Assembly (NCBI RefSeq): GCF_005280275.1
Contig: NZ_CP040021.1
Span: 583,001 to 647,000, forward strand
Reading direction: 5' to 3'
Length of the DNA: 64,000 nucleotides
DNA from: Salinivibrio kushneri
GTDB taxonomy: Bacteria > Pseudomonadota > Gammaproteobacteria > Enterobacterales > Vibrionaceae
The translations under genes and the position numbers were made by a program. Below the pieces are notes generated by a model. It was not told the DNA's origin, made no database searches, and worked only from the letters and a program-made list of their open reading frames with translations. This document shows, piece by piece, positions 9,273-20,895 of the stretch. Each line of letters starts with the position of its first letter. Within the stretch, counting starts at the first letter, position 1.

Positions 9273-11063
9273 ATGTCTACGCCGTTAGCTATTACCGATG
9301 TGGTATTGCGTGATGCCCATCAGTCGTTGTTTGCCACACGTCTGCGTTTGGACGATATGTTGCCGATTGCCGCCGAGCTAGATCAAATTGGTTTTTGGTC
9401 ACTGGAAACCTGGGGTGGGGCGACCTTTGATGCTTGTATTCGCTACTTGGGTGAAGATCCTTGGGTGCGCTTGCGAGAGCTCAAAAAAGCGATGCCAAAT
9501 ACGCCGATGCAGATGCTGTTGCGTGGTCAGAACCTCTTGGGTTATCGCCACTACGCCGATGATGTGGTACACAAGTTTGTCGAGCGCGCACATGCAAATG
9601 GCATGGATGTGTTCCGGATCTTTGATGCGATGAACGATGTGCGCAACTTCCAAGCAGCGGTGGGCGCGGCGGTGGAAGTCGGTGCGCATGCGCAAGGCAC
9701 CATCTCTTATACCACCAGTCCCGTGCACACCATGGACACCTGGACCGACTTGGCCAAACAGTTGGAAGATCTCGGCTGTCACTCGCTGTGCATTAAAGAC
9801 ATGTCTGGTTTGCTAAAGCCTTATGAAGCCCATGAGCTGGTGAGCCGTATCAAAGCGGCGTGTGATATCCCCCTATCCTTGCATTGTCACGCCACCACGG
9901 GATTATCGACGGCCACCGCCGTCAAAGCGGTTGAAGCGGGCCTGGATGTGCTCGATACCGCCATTTCTTCAATGAGCCAAACCTACGGGCACACGCCGAC
10001 GGAAACCGTGGTAGCGATGCTCGAAGGCACTGAGCGTGAAACGAACCTCGATCTGAATAAGCTTGAGTCCATTGCCGCTTATTTCCGCACCGTGCGTAAA
10101 AAATACGCGCAATTTGAAGGGCAGCTTAAAGGCGTCGACTCACGTATTTTGATTGCACAAGTGCCCGGCGGCATGCTGACCAATATGGAGAGCCAGCTTA
10201 AAGAGCAGGGGGCGACCGACAAAATGGACGAAGTGTTGGAGGAAATTCCCCGGGTCCGTGAAGATTTAGGCTATATCCCCTTAGTCACCCCGACTTCGCA
10301 AATTGTCGGCTCTCAATCGGTGATTAACGTGCTGACCGGTGAGCGCTACAAGAGTATTACCAAAGAGACGGCTGCATTACTCAAAGGGGAGTATGGAAAA
10401 GCCCCCGCGCCGGTTAATGCAACACTCCAGGCTCGCGTGTTAGATGGCGAAGAGGCAATCACCTGTCGCCCTGCTGATAAGCTGGAGCCGGAAATGGACG
10501 CGCTGACTCAAGCACTGACCGACAAAGCCGCGGCCGAGAATGTCACTTTAGCGGATCAGACCATTGATGATGTGCTGACCTATGCCCTGTTCCCGCAGGT
10601 GGGGTGGAAATTCTTACAAAACCGAGGTAACCCTGAAGCGTTTGAACCAGTACCAACCGGGGAGCCAACACCTGCACCCGCCGTACCTGAGCAATCAGGC
10701 AGTGGTGACGTGGAAACCTACAGCGTGCGTGTTAATGGTCAGGTCTATCAGGTCGATGTAGGGCCAGATGGGGCGCTGGGTGATATTCAGACAGTGAGTC
10801 AGGCGCCAGTATCGACGAGTGCGCCAGCCCCTCAAGCTGCGCCAAGCAACCTTGAGCCGGTGACGGCCCCTCTGGCAGGGAACATTTTTAAGGTGATGGT
10901 CACCCCAGGGGAGCATGTCCAGGAAGGCGATGTCCTGATCATCTTGGAAGCGATGAAGATGGAAACCGAGGTGCGAGCTGCCCATGCGGGCACCGTCCAA
11001 GACGTACAAGTGAAAGAAGGCGATGCCGTGACTGTCGGCATGCCGTTATTGCACTTAGGATAA
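9273..11063 (+). CDS. oadA: Oxaloacetate decarboxylase alpha subunit (biotin-containing)
   Basis: OadA transfers the carboxyl group from oxaloacetate to its own biotin. The 596-residue chain has the carboxyltransferase TIM barrel at residues 1-300 ([24 protein letters not shown] metal-binding motif), a conserved association domain (to about 460), a Pro/Ala-rich linker, and a C-terminal biotinyl domain with the EAMKME motif, biotin acceptor K562. ATG 9273 is preceded by AAGGAG; a longer frame from 9237 overlaps oadG and is unlikely. It lies between oadG and oadB in the standard G-A-B order. Confidence 0.97.
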   Translation: MSTPLAITDVVLRDAHQSLFATRLRLDDMLPIAAELDQIGFWSLETWGGATFDACIRYLGEDPWVRLRELKKAMPNTPMQMLLRGQNLLGYRHYADDVVHKFVERAHANGMDVFRIFDAMNDVRNFQAAVGAAVEVGAHAQGTISYTTSPVHTMDTWTDLAKQLEDLGCHSLCIKDMSGLLKPYEAHELVSRIKAACDIPLSLHCHATTGLSTATAVKAVEAGLDVLDTAISSMSQTYGHTPTETVVAMLEGTERETNLDLNKLESIAAYFRTVRKKYAQFEGQLKGVDSRILIAQVPGGMLTNMESQLKEQGATDKMDEVLEEIPRVREDLGYIPLVTPTSQIVGSQSVINVLTGERYKSITKETAALLKGEYGKAPAPVNATLQARVLDGEEAITCRPADKLEPEMDALTQALTDKAAAENVTLADQTIDDVLTYALFPQVGWKFLQNRGNPEAFEPVPTGEPTPAPAVPEQSGSGDVETYSVRVNGQVYQVDVGPDGALGDIQTVSQAPVSTSAPAPQAAPSNLEPVTAPLAGNIFKVMVTPGEHVQEGDVLIILEAMKMETEVRAAHAGTVQDVQVKEGDAVTVGMPLLHLG

Positions 11064-11072
11064 GAGGGCAGC

Positions 11073-12203
11073 ATGGAAGGATTAATGATCCTGTGGTCGG
11101 AAACTGGACTGGCAAACTTCCAGTGGCCACAGTTGGTAATGATTGCCGTGGGCTGTCTATTGCTCTTTTTGGCGATTCGACGTGGGTTTGAGCCACTGTT
11201 GCTCCTACCTATCGGTTTTGGCGCCATATTGGCGAATATACCCAATGCCGGTTTTAACGAGCCAGGCGGCCTGCTCTACTATGTCTACCATGTCGGGATT
11301 GATACTGGCGTATTCCCCCTGCTGATCTTTATGGGGGTGGGGGCGATGACCGATTTTGGCGCGCTGATCGCTAACCCGCGCACCTTGTTGCTCGGTGCCG
11401 CGGCACAGTTTGGTATTTTTGCTACCTTGTTTGGGGCCATTTTACTTAACTTGGTGCCAGGCATGGCGTTTAGCCTCCAAGATGCCGCTTCCATTGCCAT
11501 CATTGGGGGCGCGGATGGGCCGACGGCTATCTTCCTCGCCAGTCGATTATCACCGGACTTGCTCGGCGCCATTGCCGTCGCAGCCTATAGCTATATGGCG
11601 TTGGTACCCATTATTCAGCCACCCATCATGAAGTTGTTTACCTCTGACAGCGAACGCAAGATTGAGATGAAGCAACTCCGTCATGTGTCGAAAACAGAGA
11701 AGGTCCTGTTTCCGCTGGCGGTGCTGATGATGACCATCTTGTTCTTGCCCTCGGCGACCCCGCTGGTTGGTATGTTCTGTCTTGGCAACTTGATGCGAGA
11801 GTGTGGCGTGGTGGACCGTTTATCGGGAACGGCGCAAAATGAGCTGATCAACATTGTCACCATTTTCCTTGGTCTGGCGGTAGGCTCCAAATTGGAAGCC
11901 GATAAGTTTCTTCAGTTTGAAACCTTAGGGATCTTGGTATTGGGCGCCGTCGCATTTAGCATCGGCACCGGAACTGGGGTATTAATGGCCAAAATCCTTA
12001 ACCGCTTTAGCCGCGATCCTATCAACCCATTGATTGGGGCAGCCGGTGTATCAGCCGTTCCGATGGCGGCCCGAGTGGTTAACAAAGTAGGACTCGATGC
12101 CAACCCGCATAACTTCTTATTAATGCATGCGATGGGACCCAATGTGGCTGGCGTATTGGGCTCTGCGGTCGCGGCCGGGATTTTGCTGGCTTTGGTCGGC
12201 TAG
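11073..12203 (+). CDS. oadB: Oxaloacetate decarboxylase beta subunit (sodium pump)
   Basis: OadB is the integral membrane subunit that decarboxylates carboxybiotin and exports sodium ions. The 376-residue product is almost wholly hydrophobic, with the conserved [10 protein letters not shown] loop (holding the key Asp of the ion path) near residues 148-157, [15 protein letters not shown] near 88-102, and the C-terminal [19 protein letters not shown] re-entrant segment. The start is 9 bases after oadA with GAGGGCAGC upstream. It is last gene of the operon, followed by a terminator. Confidence 0.97.
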   Translation: MEGLMILWSETGLANFQWPQLVMIAVGCLLLFLAIRRGFEPLLLLPIGFGAILANIPNAGFNEPGGLLYYVYHVGIDTGVFPLLIFMGVGAMTDFGALIANPRTLLLGAAAQFGIFATLFGAILLNLVPGMAFSLQDAASIAIIGGADGPTAIFLASRLSPDLLGAIAVAAYSYMALVPIIQPPIMKLFTSDSERKIEMKQLRHVSKTEKVLFPLAVLMMTILFLPSATPLVGMFCLGNLMRECGVVDRLSGTAQNELINIVTIFLGLAVGSKLEADKFLQFETLGILVLGAVAFSIGTGTGVLMAKILNRFSRDPINPLIGAAGVSAVPMAARVVNKVGLDANPHNFLLMHAMGPNVAGVLGSAVAAGILLALVG

Positions 12204-12241
12204 CCTTCAGTGATTTGATACCGAGTCGATAAAAAGAAAAT

Positions 12242-12272
12242 AGCGGTAGGCATTGAGTCTGCCGCTTTTTTT
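12242..12272 (+). terminator. Intrinsic terminator of oadGAB
   Basis: A 10-bp stem AGCGGTAGGC / GTCTGCCGCT with two G-T pairs and an ATTGA loop is followed by seven Ts. Confidence 0.9.
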
Positions 12273-12386
12273 GTTAAGACTAGAGGTTTACGCTTTGCAA
12301 TGGCTCTGTGCTTTATCTCGTCGTCAAGGCGAATACTATTAATAGATACGCCAGCATAAGCACAATGGCATGCGAAAGGAGTCAAT

Positions 12387-13343
12387 ATGTCGAATAATCT
12401 CTCACTTGCAATCACTGAATTTGGTGCACCAGAGGTACTTACCCCGGTCAATCGTCCGATTCCGTCGCCCTCTGAAGAGCAGGTGTTGATTCAAGTAAAA
12501 GCGGCTGGGGTTAACCCCATTGATGCAAAAACGCGAGCAGGGCTTGGTTGGGCTGCTGAGCATAATCGCGATCATTTGCCTTGGGTGCCTGGCTATGACG
12601 TTGCCGGGGTCGTGGTGGCGAATGGCACCAATGAAAGCAAGTTTGATGTGGGGGATCGTGTCGCTGGGATGATTGGTTTCCCCACCGAAGGCGGGGGATA
12701 CAGCCAATATGTGGTCGCCGATGCTGGCTTGTTATCAACCGTGCCGCCGAGTGTGCCTATGGTGGATGCCGCCGCAGTGCCATTGGCAGGGCTGACGGCT
12801 TGGCAAGCACTTGAGCATGGTAAACTGGCGCGTGACGAAAAAGTATTGATTTTAGCCGGCGCCGGCGGCGTCGGGCACCTTGCGGTACAGTTAGCCGTTC
12901 GTCTCGGGGCCCAGGTTTTTGCCACGGCTTCTGAAAACAATCATGCCTTTTTACGTCAACTGGATGCGACACCGATCGATTACCATCAACCGCATTGGGC
13001 TACCGCCAATGGTGAGTTTGATCTGGTGATTGATTTGGTGGGAGTAGACACCGCCATTGATGCATTAGCAGGCCTGAAAACCGGTGGGCGTATTGTCACC
13101 GTCCCCACTAATACGCGCGATACCATTACCTCCGCGGCTGCCGAGCGAGGGCTGAAGGCGACAGGTATGTTGGTTGATCCAAATACTTGGCAGACTCAGC
13201 GCTTGCTCGACATGCTTGATCAGGGCGATCTGAAAATAGATATCGCGGCCGTCTACCCGCTTGAACAGGGCGCACAGGCGCACAAAGCGTTAGAAACAGG
13301 TCATACACGTGGTAAGCGTGTGTTGGAAATGCCCTCGACTTAG
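12387..13343 (+). CDS. NADP-dependent medium-chain oxidoreductase (quinone oxidoreductase-like)
   Basis: A 318-residue member of the zeta-crystallin/quinone reductase branch of the medium-chain dehydrogenase superfamily. It has the GroES-like N-terminal domain (AGVNPIDAKTRAG; PGYDVAGVV), then a Rossmann domain with the nucleotide motif ILAGAGGVGHLAVQLA near residues 151-166. The cysteines that bind zinc in true alcohol dehydrogenases are absent, so it should act without zinc on quinones or enones. The precise substrate cannot be told. A good ribosome binding site (AAAGGAG) precedes the ATG. It stands alone, with no clear partner. Confidence 0.85.
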   Translation: MSNNLSLAITEFGAPEVLTPVNRPIPSPSEEQVLIQVKAAGVNPIDAKTRAGLGWAAEHNRDHLPWVPGYDVAGVVVANGTNESKFDVGDRVAGMIGFPTEGGGYSQYVVADAGLLSTVPPSVPMVDAAAVPLAGLTAWQALEHGKLARDEKVLILAGAGGVGHLAVQLAVRLGAQVFATASENNHAFLRQLDATPIDYHQPHWATANGEFDLVIDLVGVDTAIDALAGLKTGGRIVTVPTNTRDTITSAAAERGLKATGMLVDPNTWQTQRLLDMLDQGDLKIDIAAVYPLEQGAQAHKALETGHTRGKRVLEMPST

Positions 13344-13405
13344 CTATTCACCCCGGGGGAGCGCTTTGTCGTAAGCGCTGAACCAATGATACTGCATGAG
13401 GTCGA

Positions 13406-13828
13406 ATGGACGATTGGATGCTGCTGGCAACCTTATTTGCCACCAGCTTTTTAAGTGCGACCTTATTGCCTGGTGGCTCTGAAGCCAATCTGGTGTATTT
13501 ATTAACCCAGCACTCATTCGCGGATGGGATCGTTGTGGCGATTGCCACGGTCGGCAATACGCTCGGTGGTATGACCAACTACGCCATTGGGCGTTGGCTG
13601 CCCGATTATCAACCGCGTCAATCATGGCACCGCCGAGCGCTCGCTGGGCTGCAACGCTATGGTTATGCTGCCTTGCTATTAAGTTGGGTCCCGGTTATGG
13701 GTGATCCGCTTTGCGTGGTGGCCGGTTGGCTGCGCCTTCGCCAATCTTGGTGCTGGCTGATTATCTTTGTTGCAAAAGCATCGCGCTACCTAGTGATTGT
13801 GATTTCATTTCGTTGGGTAGCCGGTTAG
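13406..13828 (+). CDS. yqaA: YqaA family membrane protein (DedA/SNARE-associated type)
   Basis: A 140-residue inner membrane protein of the YqaA branch of the VTT/DedA superfamily. It carries the E.G motif loop ATLLPGGSEANLVYLL near residues 20-35, a GNTLGGMTNYAIGRWL stretch near 50-65, and VPVMGDPLCVVAGWLRL near 94-110, each followed by a membrane helix. Function is unknown, though relatives are lipid scramblases or transporters. E. coli has the same yqaA-gshA-luxS neighbourhood, which supports the call. It starts at ATG 13406 and lies 10 bases before the M16 peptidase. Confidence 0.85.
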   Translation: MDDWMLLATLFATSFLSATLLPGGSEANLVYLLTQHSFADGIVVAIATVGNTLGGMTNYAIGRWLPDYQPRQSWHRRALAGLQRYGYAALLLSWVPVMGDPLCVVAGWLRLRQSWCWLIIFVAKASRYLVIVISFRWVAG

Positions 13829-13838
13829 GAATGATTCT

Positions 13839-16688
13839 ATGCCACGTTTATTGCTCGCCACATTTTTCTTATTATCTGTCTTGTCAGGGTGCCAACTGAC
13901 TGGCTCTTCACCCACTCAAACGCCTGAGGGCATTACGTGGATCAAAACTGTCTCGCCCCCAGCGGGCAGTGCCCAAGTTCCTTATCAACAATTTGAATTA
14001 GATAATGGACTGACGGTGCTGTTGCATGAGGATCACTCTGACCCTCTTGTTAACGTTGATGTGCGTTATCACGTGGGCTCTGCCCGGGAGGAGCCGGGGA
14101 AATCTGGCTTCGCACACTTTTTTGAGCATATGATGTTCGAAGGCTCAGAGCACGTAGACGATCACGGCAAGCGCATAAAAGAAGTAGGGGGCTATAACAA
14201 TGGCTCAACCAACCGTGACACCACCCAGTATTACCAGACCGTGCCGGCTAACGAGCTTGAGCGTGTCCTTTGGCTTGAATCTGATCGCATGGGCTTTTTG
14301 CTCGATGCGGTCTCTCAACGCAAATTTGAAGTGCAGCGTGACACGGTGAAAAACGAACGCGCATTTCGGATAGACAATGTTCCTTATGGCCGTGTTAACG
14401 AGACGATTAATCAAGCACTCTATCCTGAGGGTCACCCTTACTCATGGCCGGTGATTGGTTATGTTGAGGACCTTAATCGTGTCGACGTTGGCGATCTCAA
14501 GCAATTCTTCCTGCGCTGGTATGGGCCGAACAATGCCACCCTCACCATTGGTGGCGACATCGATATTCAGCAAACCCTTGCTTGGGTGAAAAAATATTTT
14601 GGTGATATTCCTCAAGGCCCATCAATACCAGATGCGAAACCTCAACCGGTCACGCTGGACGGCCCTCGCTTTGTGACATTGGAAGATAAGGTCTCGCAAC
14701 CGGTATTGGTAATGACCTTTCCTACCAGTGTGCCTGAGACGGATACCACGACGCGCTTGGGCGTGCTGGCCAATGTATTGGGGCAAGGGCGTGACAGTGT
14801 GCTTTATCAGTCCCTCGTGCAAACGGGGCAGCTGTTAAGTGCAGGCGCATCGCATCAGTGCGGTGAGCTGGCCTGTACGTTTGAGATCTACGGTGTCGGC
14901 CGCCAAGGCCAATCACTGGCTGAGATCCGTACCTTGTTAACGCAAACTCTGACGCAGTTTGAGGCGAAAGGAGTCAGTGACGAGGATATCGACCAAATCC
15001 AATCCATGGTGGAAGCCGATAATATCTTTGCGCTGCAAAGTGTCGACGGCAAGGTCTCACAGCTGGCCAGTGATTATACGCTCTACGGTGATGCAAACCG
15101 TATGAATCAGCGCCTTGCACGCCTTAATGCGGTGACCCCTGACAAGGTGATGGAAAGCTATCGGCAATGGATAAAAGGTCAGCCCGCAGTGAACACCAGT
15201 GTGGTCCCCGTTGGACGGACGGATTTGGTGGCGGCGCCAGCGAATTTTATCTATCAGCGTCCAGATTATGGTCAGGTACAGACGCAAAACCCGCACGACA
15301 CGTTAGCGCGACGTGATACGCCAGAAGACTTCGATCGCACCCAGATCCCGGCTCCGAATGGGAGTGTCACGGTGAATGTGCCACGCATTTATCGGGCGGA
15401 CTTAGACAATGGTATTCACCTGGCAGGCACAGTGAGCCGCGAGACACCCACGGTCACCTTGCAGCTTCGTTTACCCGCTGGCACCTTGATGGAGCCTAAC
15501 GATCAGCGAGGCATCGCTCACTTAACGGCCACCATGGTGACCGAGGGCGCGGCAGGTATGTCAGCCGCTGAGCTGACTCGAGCGCTAGACAAGCTGGGCA
15601 GTCAAGTCAATGTCGACGCAGAAAGTTACCATACACAAATCACGGTAACATCACTGAAAAAGCATCTGGGTGAGACCCTGAAACTGGTCAATAAAACCTT
15701 ACGCTCGCCGACCTTTGCAGAAAAAGATTTTGATCGTGTCAAAACCCAGTTATTGGAGGGCATGGCCTCTCGCGCTGATGATGCCGGTTGGTTAGCTAGC
15801 CAAGCGACAAACCAGCTGTTATATCAAGATGCCACCTTCCGTGCCCCAGAGGGAGGTGTCGCGGAAGATATTGCGGCCATGACACTTGACGATGTGAAAC
15901 ACTTCTATCGCCAGCACTACGTATTGCAAGGCAGCCAATTGATTGTGGTGGGTGATCTTTCGCGTGAACATGCGATCAATCTCGCCAACCGGATCACGCC
16001 GTGGCAAGCGCAAATGCCACCGACGGCTCAGGTGGCGCGTGCCGTTCCGAAAGACTACGACCAGGCACAAATTTGGCTGGTGGATAAACCGCAAGCCCCC
16101 CAAACCAGTATTCGTATGGTGCGCCATGGTATGCCCTACGATGCCACCGGCCCGATGTTTAAAACCCGCTTAGCCAACTTTAATTTAGGGGGCAATTTTA
16201 ATGCGCGCCTGAATCAAAACTTGCGTCAAGATAAAGGTTATACCTATGGTGCGCATAGCGGTGTTTATGGAGGCCGGCAGACAGGCACCATAGAAGTCAG
16301 TACCGATGTGCGCGCTGATGCGACACACGATGCGATTAAAGCGCTATGGCAAGAAATGGCGCATGCACAAGAAAATGGCTTTTCCGCACAAGAATTAGCT
16401 TACTTACGCCAATCGAGTGGTCAGCGTGATGCGCTGCGTTATGAAACGCCATGGGAAAAAGCAGGCTTGATCGCGCATATTGAGGCCTTTGATTTAGACG
16501 ACAACTACCGTGAGGCACAAAAAGCCTTATTGCAATCAATCACATTGCAACAGCTGAATGCCCAAGCGACACGTTGGTTTGATCCTAACGACTATCAAAT
16601 TATTGTGGTCGGGGATGCGTCTCGCCTTAGCGATAGCTTACGTCAACTTGGCTTGCCAGTGCGCAGGTTAGCGCTTGATTATCGATAA
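13839..16688 (+). CDS. M16 family zinc metallopeptidase, lipoprotein
   Basis: A 949-residue insulinase/pitrilysin-family protease. The N-terminus is a lipoprotein signal (LLSVLSGC, lipid-bearing C18), so it is probably anchored in the periplasm. The inverted zinc motif HFFEH gives H93, E96 and H97, with the third ligand E173 in VKNERAFR. Two tandem halves each hold an active-like and an inactive M16 domain; the C-terminal half (about 500-949) lacks HxxEH and should only clamp substrate, with R/Y residues near YTYGAHSGVYGGR. Such proteins degrade peptides in the envelope. It lies between yqaA and gshA. Confidence 0.92.
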   Translation: MPRLLLATFFLLSVLSGCQLTGSSPTQTPEGITWIKTVSPPAGSAQVPYQQFELDNGLTVLLHEDHSDPLVNVDVRYHVGSAREEPGKSGFAHFFEHMMFEGSEHVDDHGKRIKEVGGYNNGSTNRDTTQYYQTVPANELERVLWLESDRMGFLLDAVSQRKFEVQRDTVKNERAFRIDNVPYGRVNETINQALYPEGHPYSWPVIGYVEDLNRVDVGDLKQFFLRWYGPNNATLTIGGDIDIQQTLAWVKKYFGDIPQGPSIPDAKPQPVTLDGPRFVTLEDKVSQPVLVMTFPTSVPETDTTTRLGVLANVLGQGRDSVLYQSLVQTGQLLSAGASHQCGELACTFEIYGVGRQGQSLAEIRTLLTQTLTQFEAKGVSDEDIDQIQSMVEADNIFALQSVDGKVSQLASDYTLYGDANRMNQRLARLNAVTPDKVMESYRQWIKGQPAVNTSVVPVGRTDLVAAPANFIYQRPDYGQVQTQNPHDTLARRDTPEDFDRTQIPAPNGSVTVNVPRIYRADLDNGIHLAGTVSRETPTVTLQLRLPAGTLMEPNDQRGIAHLTATMVTEGAAGMSAAELTRALDKLGSQVNVDAESYHTQITVTSLKKHLGETLKLVNKTLRSPTFAEKDFDRVKTQLLEGMASRADDAGWLASQATNQLLYQDATFRAPEGGVAEDIAAMTLDDVKHFYRQHYVLQGSQLIVVGDLSREHAINLANRITPWQAQMPPTAQVARAVPKDYDQAQIWLVDKPQAPQTSIRMVRHGMPYDATGPMFKTRLANFNLGGNFNARLNQNLRQDKGYTYGAHSGVYGGRQTGTIEVSTDVRADATHDAIKALWQEMAHAQENGFSAQELAYLRQSSGQRDALRYETPWEKAGLIAHIEAFDLDDNYREAQKALLQSITLQQLNAQATRWFDPNDYQIIVVGDASRLSDSLRQLGLPVRRLALDYR

Positions 16689-16785
16689 GCCTATTTGGAT
16701 AAACTTACTCCGCTGCGTGATGGCTTTTGAGCAATAGCTTGTTTATATTGACCGCCACGCAGCTTAAAAAAATAAGAGATACATT

Positions 16786-18363
16786 TTGACTGACTTTACC
16801 CAACGGTTAGCGCGTTTAGCGCAAAACCCAGATGCCTTAAAGGGGATTGGCCGCGGATTGGAGCGCGAGGCATTACGCATTACGCCAACAGGCCATTTAG
16901 CGCAGACGGCGCATCCAGAGACACTTGGATCCGCGCTGACACACCGTTGGATCACGACGGATTTTGCGGAATCGCTGTTGGAGTTTATTACCCCTGTTAA
17001 CACCTCGGTGAAAGGGATGCTGGATGAGTTGCAGGACATCCATCGCTTTACCTATCAGCAAATGGGCGACGAACAATTGTGGCCCATGTCAATGCCATGC
17101 GTGGTGGCATCGGAAGACGATATCACCTTGGCGCAATACGGCAGCTCAAATATCGGCCGCATGAAGACCTTGTATCGGCAAGGGCTCAAGCATCGCTATG
17201 GCAGTGTCATGCAAGTGATCTCAGGAGTGCACTTTAACATCTCTTTGCCTGAGACATTTTGGCAGCATTTGTACCACTCAGACACGGTAAGCCAAGCGTC
17301 AGTCACCCAAGGGTACTTTGATCTTATTCGTAATTATTACCGCCATGGTTGGATGATCCCTTATCTATTTGGTGCGTCACCTGCTTTATGTGGCTCGTTT
17401 ATCAAGCATGCGGAAAGCCAATTGCCCTTTGAGCATATGCCGTCAGGGACGTGTTACTTACCTTATGCAACGTCGCTGCGCTTGAGTGATTTGGGGTATA
17501 CCAACAATGCGCAAGCGGATCTAAAAATTGGCTTTAACACCCTAGAGCAATATCTTGAAGGTTTAAGAAACGCGATTCGTACCCCCTCACACACGTTTGC
17601 CAAGCTAGGTATTCGTGATGGCGAGACGTATCGTCAGCTCAACACCAATGTGCTGCAAATTGAAAACGAGCTATATGCCCCCATACGCCCTAAGCGGAAT
17701 GCCGAAAGCGGTGAAAAGCCGACCGAAGCGCTTGAGCGAGGCGGTGTCGAGTACATCGAGGTCCGCTCTTTGGATGTGAACCCATACAGCGCGGTGGGGA
17801 TTGAAGAGGATCAGATTCATTTCCTTGATCTGTTCGTCGCCTGGTGTGCCTTGTCCCCCTCTGAGCCGATGACCGATCCTGAACTCAATTGCTGGCGTGA
17901 CAATTGGAACAAAATTGTACTCGAAGGCCGCAAACCAGGGTTAACCCTGACCACAGGATGTGAAGGCGAGACCCTCACGCAAGCAGAGTGGGGATTACAA
18001 GTAATGGGTGAGCTTAAGCAGTTGGCGAAAGTGATGGATCAAGCCGTTGGGGATCATCGTTATGAGACCGTCTGTGACAAGATGATCACCTGCTTTGATA
18101 ACCCAGAGCTCACACTATCTGGCCGTGTTCTCGCTGACGTGATAGCGCAAGGTGGAATTGGCGGCCTAGGGCTAAGCCTTGCGCGTGACCACAAAGCGGC
18201 GCTAGCGGATGTGCCTTACAATATCCACAGTGATGCCGACTTTTTACAAGAAGCCAAACAAAGCGTTGCGCGTCAAAAAGCGGTAGAAGACAGTGATAAA
18301 CAAAGCTTTGAAGCGTTTTTGAATGCTTACTTTAAAGATGTGCCCATGGCTGAAAGCTGGTAA
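16786..18363 (+). CDS. gshA: Glutamate-cysteine ligase
   Basis: GshA joins L-glutamate to L-cysteine, the first and controlling step of glutathione synthesis. The 525-residue product is of the gammaproteobacterial type, with [14 protein letters not shown] near residue 20 and the [21 protein letters not shown] metal/glutamate-binding region at about residues 46-66. Other conserved blocks are [11 protein letters not shown] and [14 protein letters not shown]. The frame starts with TTG at 16786, as does E. coli gshA, so low translation efficiency is likely. There is no ATG that would keep the conserved N-terminus. It lies upstream of a lipoprotein gene and luxS. Confidence 0.96.
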   Translation: MTDFTQRLARLAQNPDALKGIGRGLEREALRITPTGHLAQTAHPETLGSALTHRWITTDFAESLLEFITPVNTSVKGMLDELQDIHRFTYQQMGDEQLWPMSMPCVVASEDDITLAQYGSSNIGRMKTLYRQGLKHRYGSVMQVISGVHFNISLPETFWQHLYHSDTVSQASVTQGYFDLIRNYYRHGWMIPYLFGASPALCGSFIKHAESQLPFEHMPSGTCYLPYATSLRLSDLGYTNNAQADLKIGFNTLEQYLEGLRNAIRTPSHTFAKLGIRDGETYRQLNTNVLQIENELYAPIRPKRNAESGEKPTEALERGGVEYIEVRSLDVNPYSAVGIEEDQIHFLDLFVAWCALSPSEPMTDPELNCWRDNWNKIVLEGRKPGLTLTTGCEGETLTQAEWGLQVMGELKQLAKVMDQAVGDHRYETVCDKMITCFDNPELTLSGRVLADVIAQGGIGGLGLSLARDHKAALADVPYNIHSDADFLQEAKQSVARQKAVEDSDKQSFEAFLNAYFKDVPMAESW

Positions 18364-18377
18364 TTGGACGGACGACG

Positions 18378-18995
18378 ATGAGCAGGAAGCGCTTTTCCCG
18401 TCATATTGGTGCACTTTTCACCGTGGTGATGGTATCAGGATGTGCCACACCACCGCCGGATAATCCCAACAACCTCTGTGCGATCTTCGACCAACACCCC
18501 GATTGGTTTGAAGCGGCGGTGGATATGGAAGAGGAATGGGGGACGCCCATCCAAGTGGCCATGGCGTTCGTAAAGCAAGAGAGTGCATTTGTGCATGATG
18601 CCTTGCCCCCGCGTGATTATGTGTTAGGCATCCTGCCGTGGGGGCGAGTGAGCAGTGCCTATGGCTATGCGCAGGCGCAAGACCCGGCTTGGTCTGATTA
18701 TCAAAAAGCCACAGATAATGGCGGCGCCCGTACTGACTTTGCCGACGCGTTACAGTTTATTGGCTGGTATACCGATGCAACCTACCGCCAACTCGGGGTG
18801 TCAAAGTGGGATGTGTATCGCCAATATTTGGCTTACCATGAAGGTAGAGGTGGATTTCAGCGCGGCTCGTTTGAGGGGAAACCTGGGTTAAAACGCGTGG
18901 CGCGCAAAGTCGAACAACAAGCAAAGGACTACGGTTGGCAGCTAAAAGGTTGCCGACAACGACTCGAGGATAATCTGAGCTGGTGGCCATTTTAA
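18378..18995 (+). CDS. Transglycosylase SLT-like lipoprotein
   Basis: A 205-residue lipoprotein with signal peptide ending VMVSGC (C22). The mature part holds a lysozyme-like fold signature: [11 protein letters not shown] (putative catalytic E68 in the Glu-Ser motif), [11 protein letters not shown] like the AYGLMQ motif of lytic transglycosylases, and a [10 protein letters not shown] block. It may cleave peptidoglycan glycan strands in the periplasm, but key residues are only partly like characterised enzymes. ATG 18378 lies 14 bases after gshA, so it is probably cotranscribed. luxS follows after 29 bases. Confidence 0.8.
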   Translation: MSRKRFSRHIGALFTVVMVSGCATPPPDNPNNLCAIFDQHPDWFEAAVDMEEEWGTPIQVAMAFVKQESAFVHDALPPRDYVLGILPWGRVSSAYGYAQAQDPAWSDYQKATDNGGARTDFADALQFIGWYTDATYRQLGVSKWDVYRQYLAYHEGRGGFQRGSFEGKPGLKRVARKVEQQAKDYGWQLKGCRQRLEDNLSWWPF

Positions 18996-19024
18996 GGGTC
19001 GCCGCGAGGAACAAAGGAGGTAAG

Positions 19025-19543
19025 ATGCCACTATTAGATAGTTTTACGGTTGACCATACGCGTATGCATGCACCGGCTGTGCGCGTTGCAAAAACGATGC
19101 AGACCCCCAGCGGTGATACGATTACCGTGTTTGACCTTCGTTTTTGTCGTCCTAACGAAGAGCACTTGACGGAAAAAGGGATCCACACGCTCGAGCACCT
19201 GTTTGCTGGGTTTATGCGTAACCACCTCAACAGCGACAAGGTGGAGATCATTGATATCTCGCCGATGGGGTGTCGTACAGGCTTCTACATGAGCCTGATT
19301 GGTGAGCCCCAAGAGCCTGAGGTGGCGAAAGCATGGGAATTGGCGATGGAAGATGTGCTGGTTGTACCGTCGCAAGACAAGATCCCTGAGCTTAACGAGT
19401 ATCAATGCGGGACGTATGAGATGCACTCACTTAACGAGGCGAAAGATATCGCGCGTGCCATCATCGATGCCGGGGTGACCGTGAACAAAAACGATGATCT
19501 TTCCTTACCTGAGTCCATGTTACAAACGTTGCGTGTCGACTAG
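19025..19543 (+). CDS. luxS: S-ribosylhomocysteine lyase (AI-2 synthase)
   Basis: LuxS splits S-ribosylhomocysteine to homocysteine and DPD, the precursor of autoinducer-2. The 172-residue product has the metal motif HTLEH with H54, E57 and H58, the third ligand C128, and the catalytic cysteine in the GCRTGF motif (C83). The length is normal. ATG 19025 follows a near-perfect AAAGGAGG; a frame from 18983 overlaps the previous gene and is rejected. It ends at a strong terminator, and luxP and luxQ follow directly. Its products therefore feed the receptor encoded next door. Confidence 0.98.
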   Translation: MPLLDSFTVDHTRMHAPAVRVAKTMQTPSGDTITVFDLRFCRPNEEHLTEKGIHTLEHLFAGFMRNHLNSDKVEIIDISPMGCRTGFYMSLIGEPQEPEVAKAWELAMEDVLVVPSQDKIPELNEYQCGTYEMHSLNEAKDIARAIIDAGVTVNKNDDLSLPESMLQTLRVD

Positions 19544-19566
19544 CGCGTCTCTGTTTTTGAACGCTA

Positions 19567-19595
19567 ACGGCAGCCCCTATTGGGCTGCCGTTTTT
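19567..19595 (+). terminator. Intrinsic terminator of luxS
   Basis: A perfect 10-bp stem ACGGCAGCCC / GGGCTGCCGT with a CTATT loop is followed by five Ts. It separates luxS from luxPQ transcription. Confidence 0.93.
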
Positions 19596-19629
19596 GTTGG
19601 TATTGATGGTTTCTCCCTTTTTGTCTTGA

Positions 19630-20892
<1,263 letters not shown>

Positions 20893-20895
20893 AAA

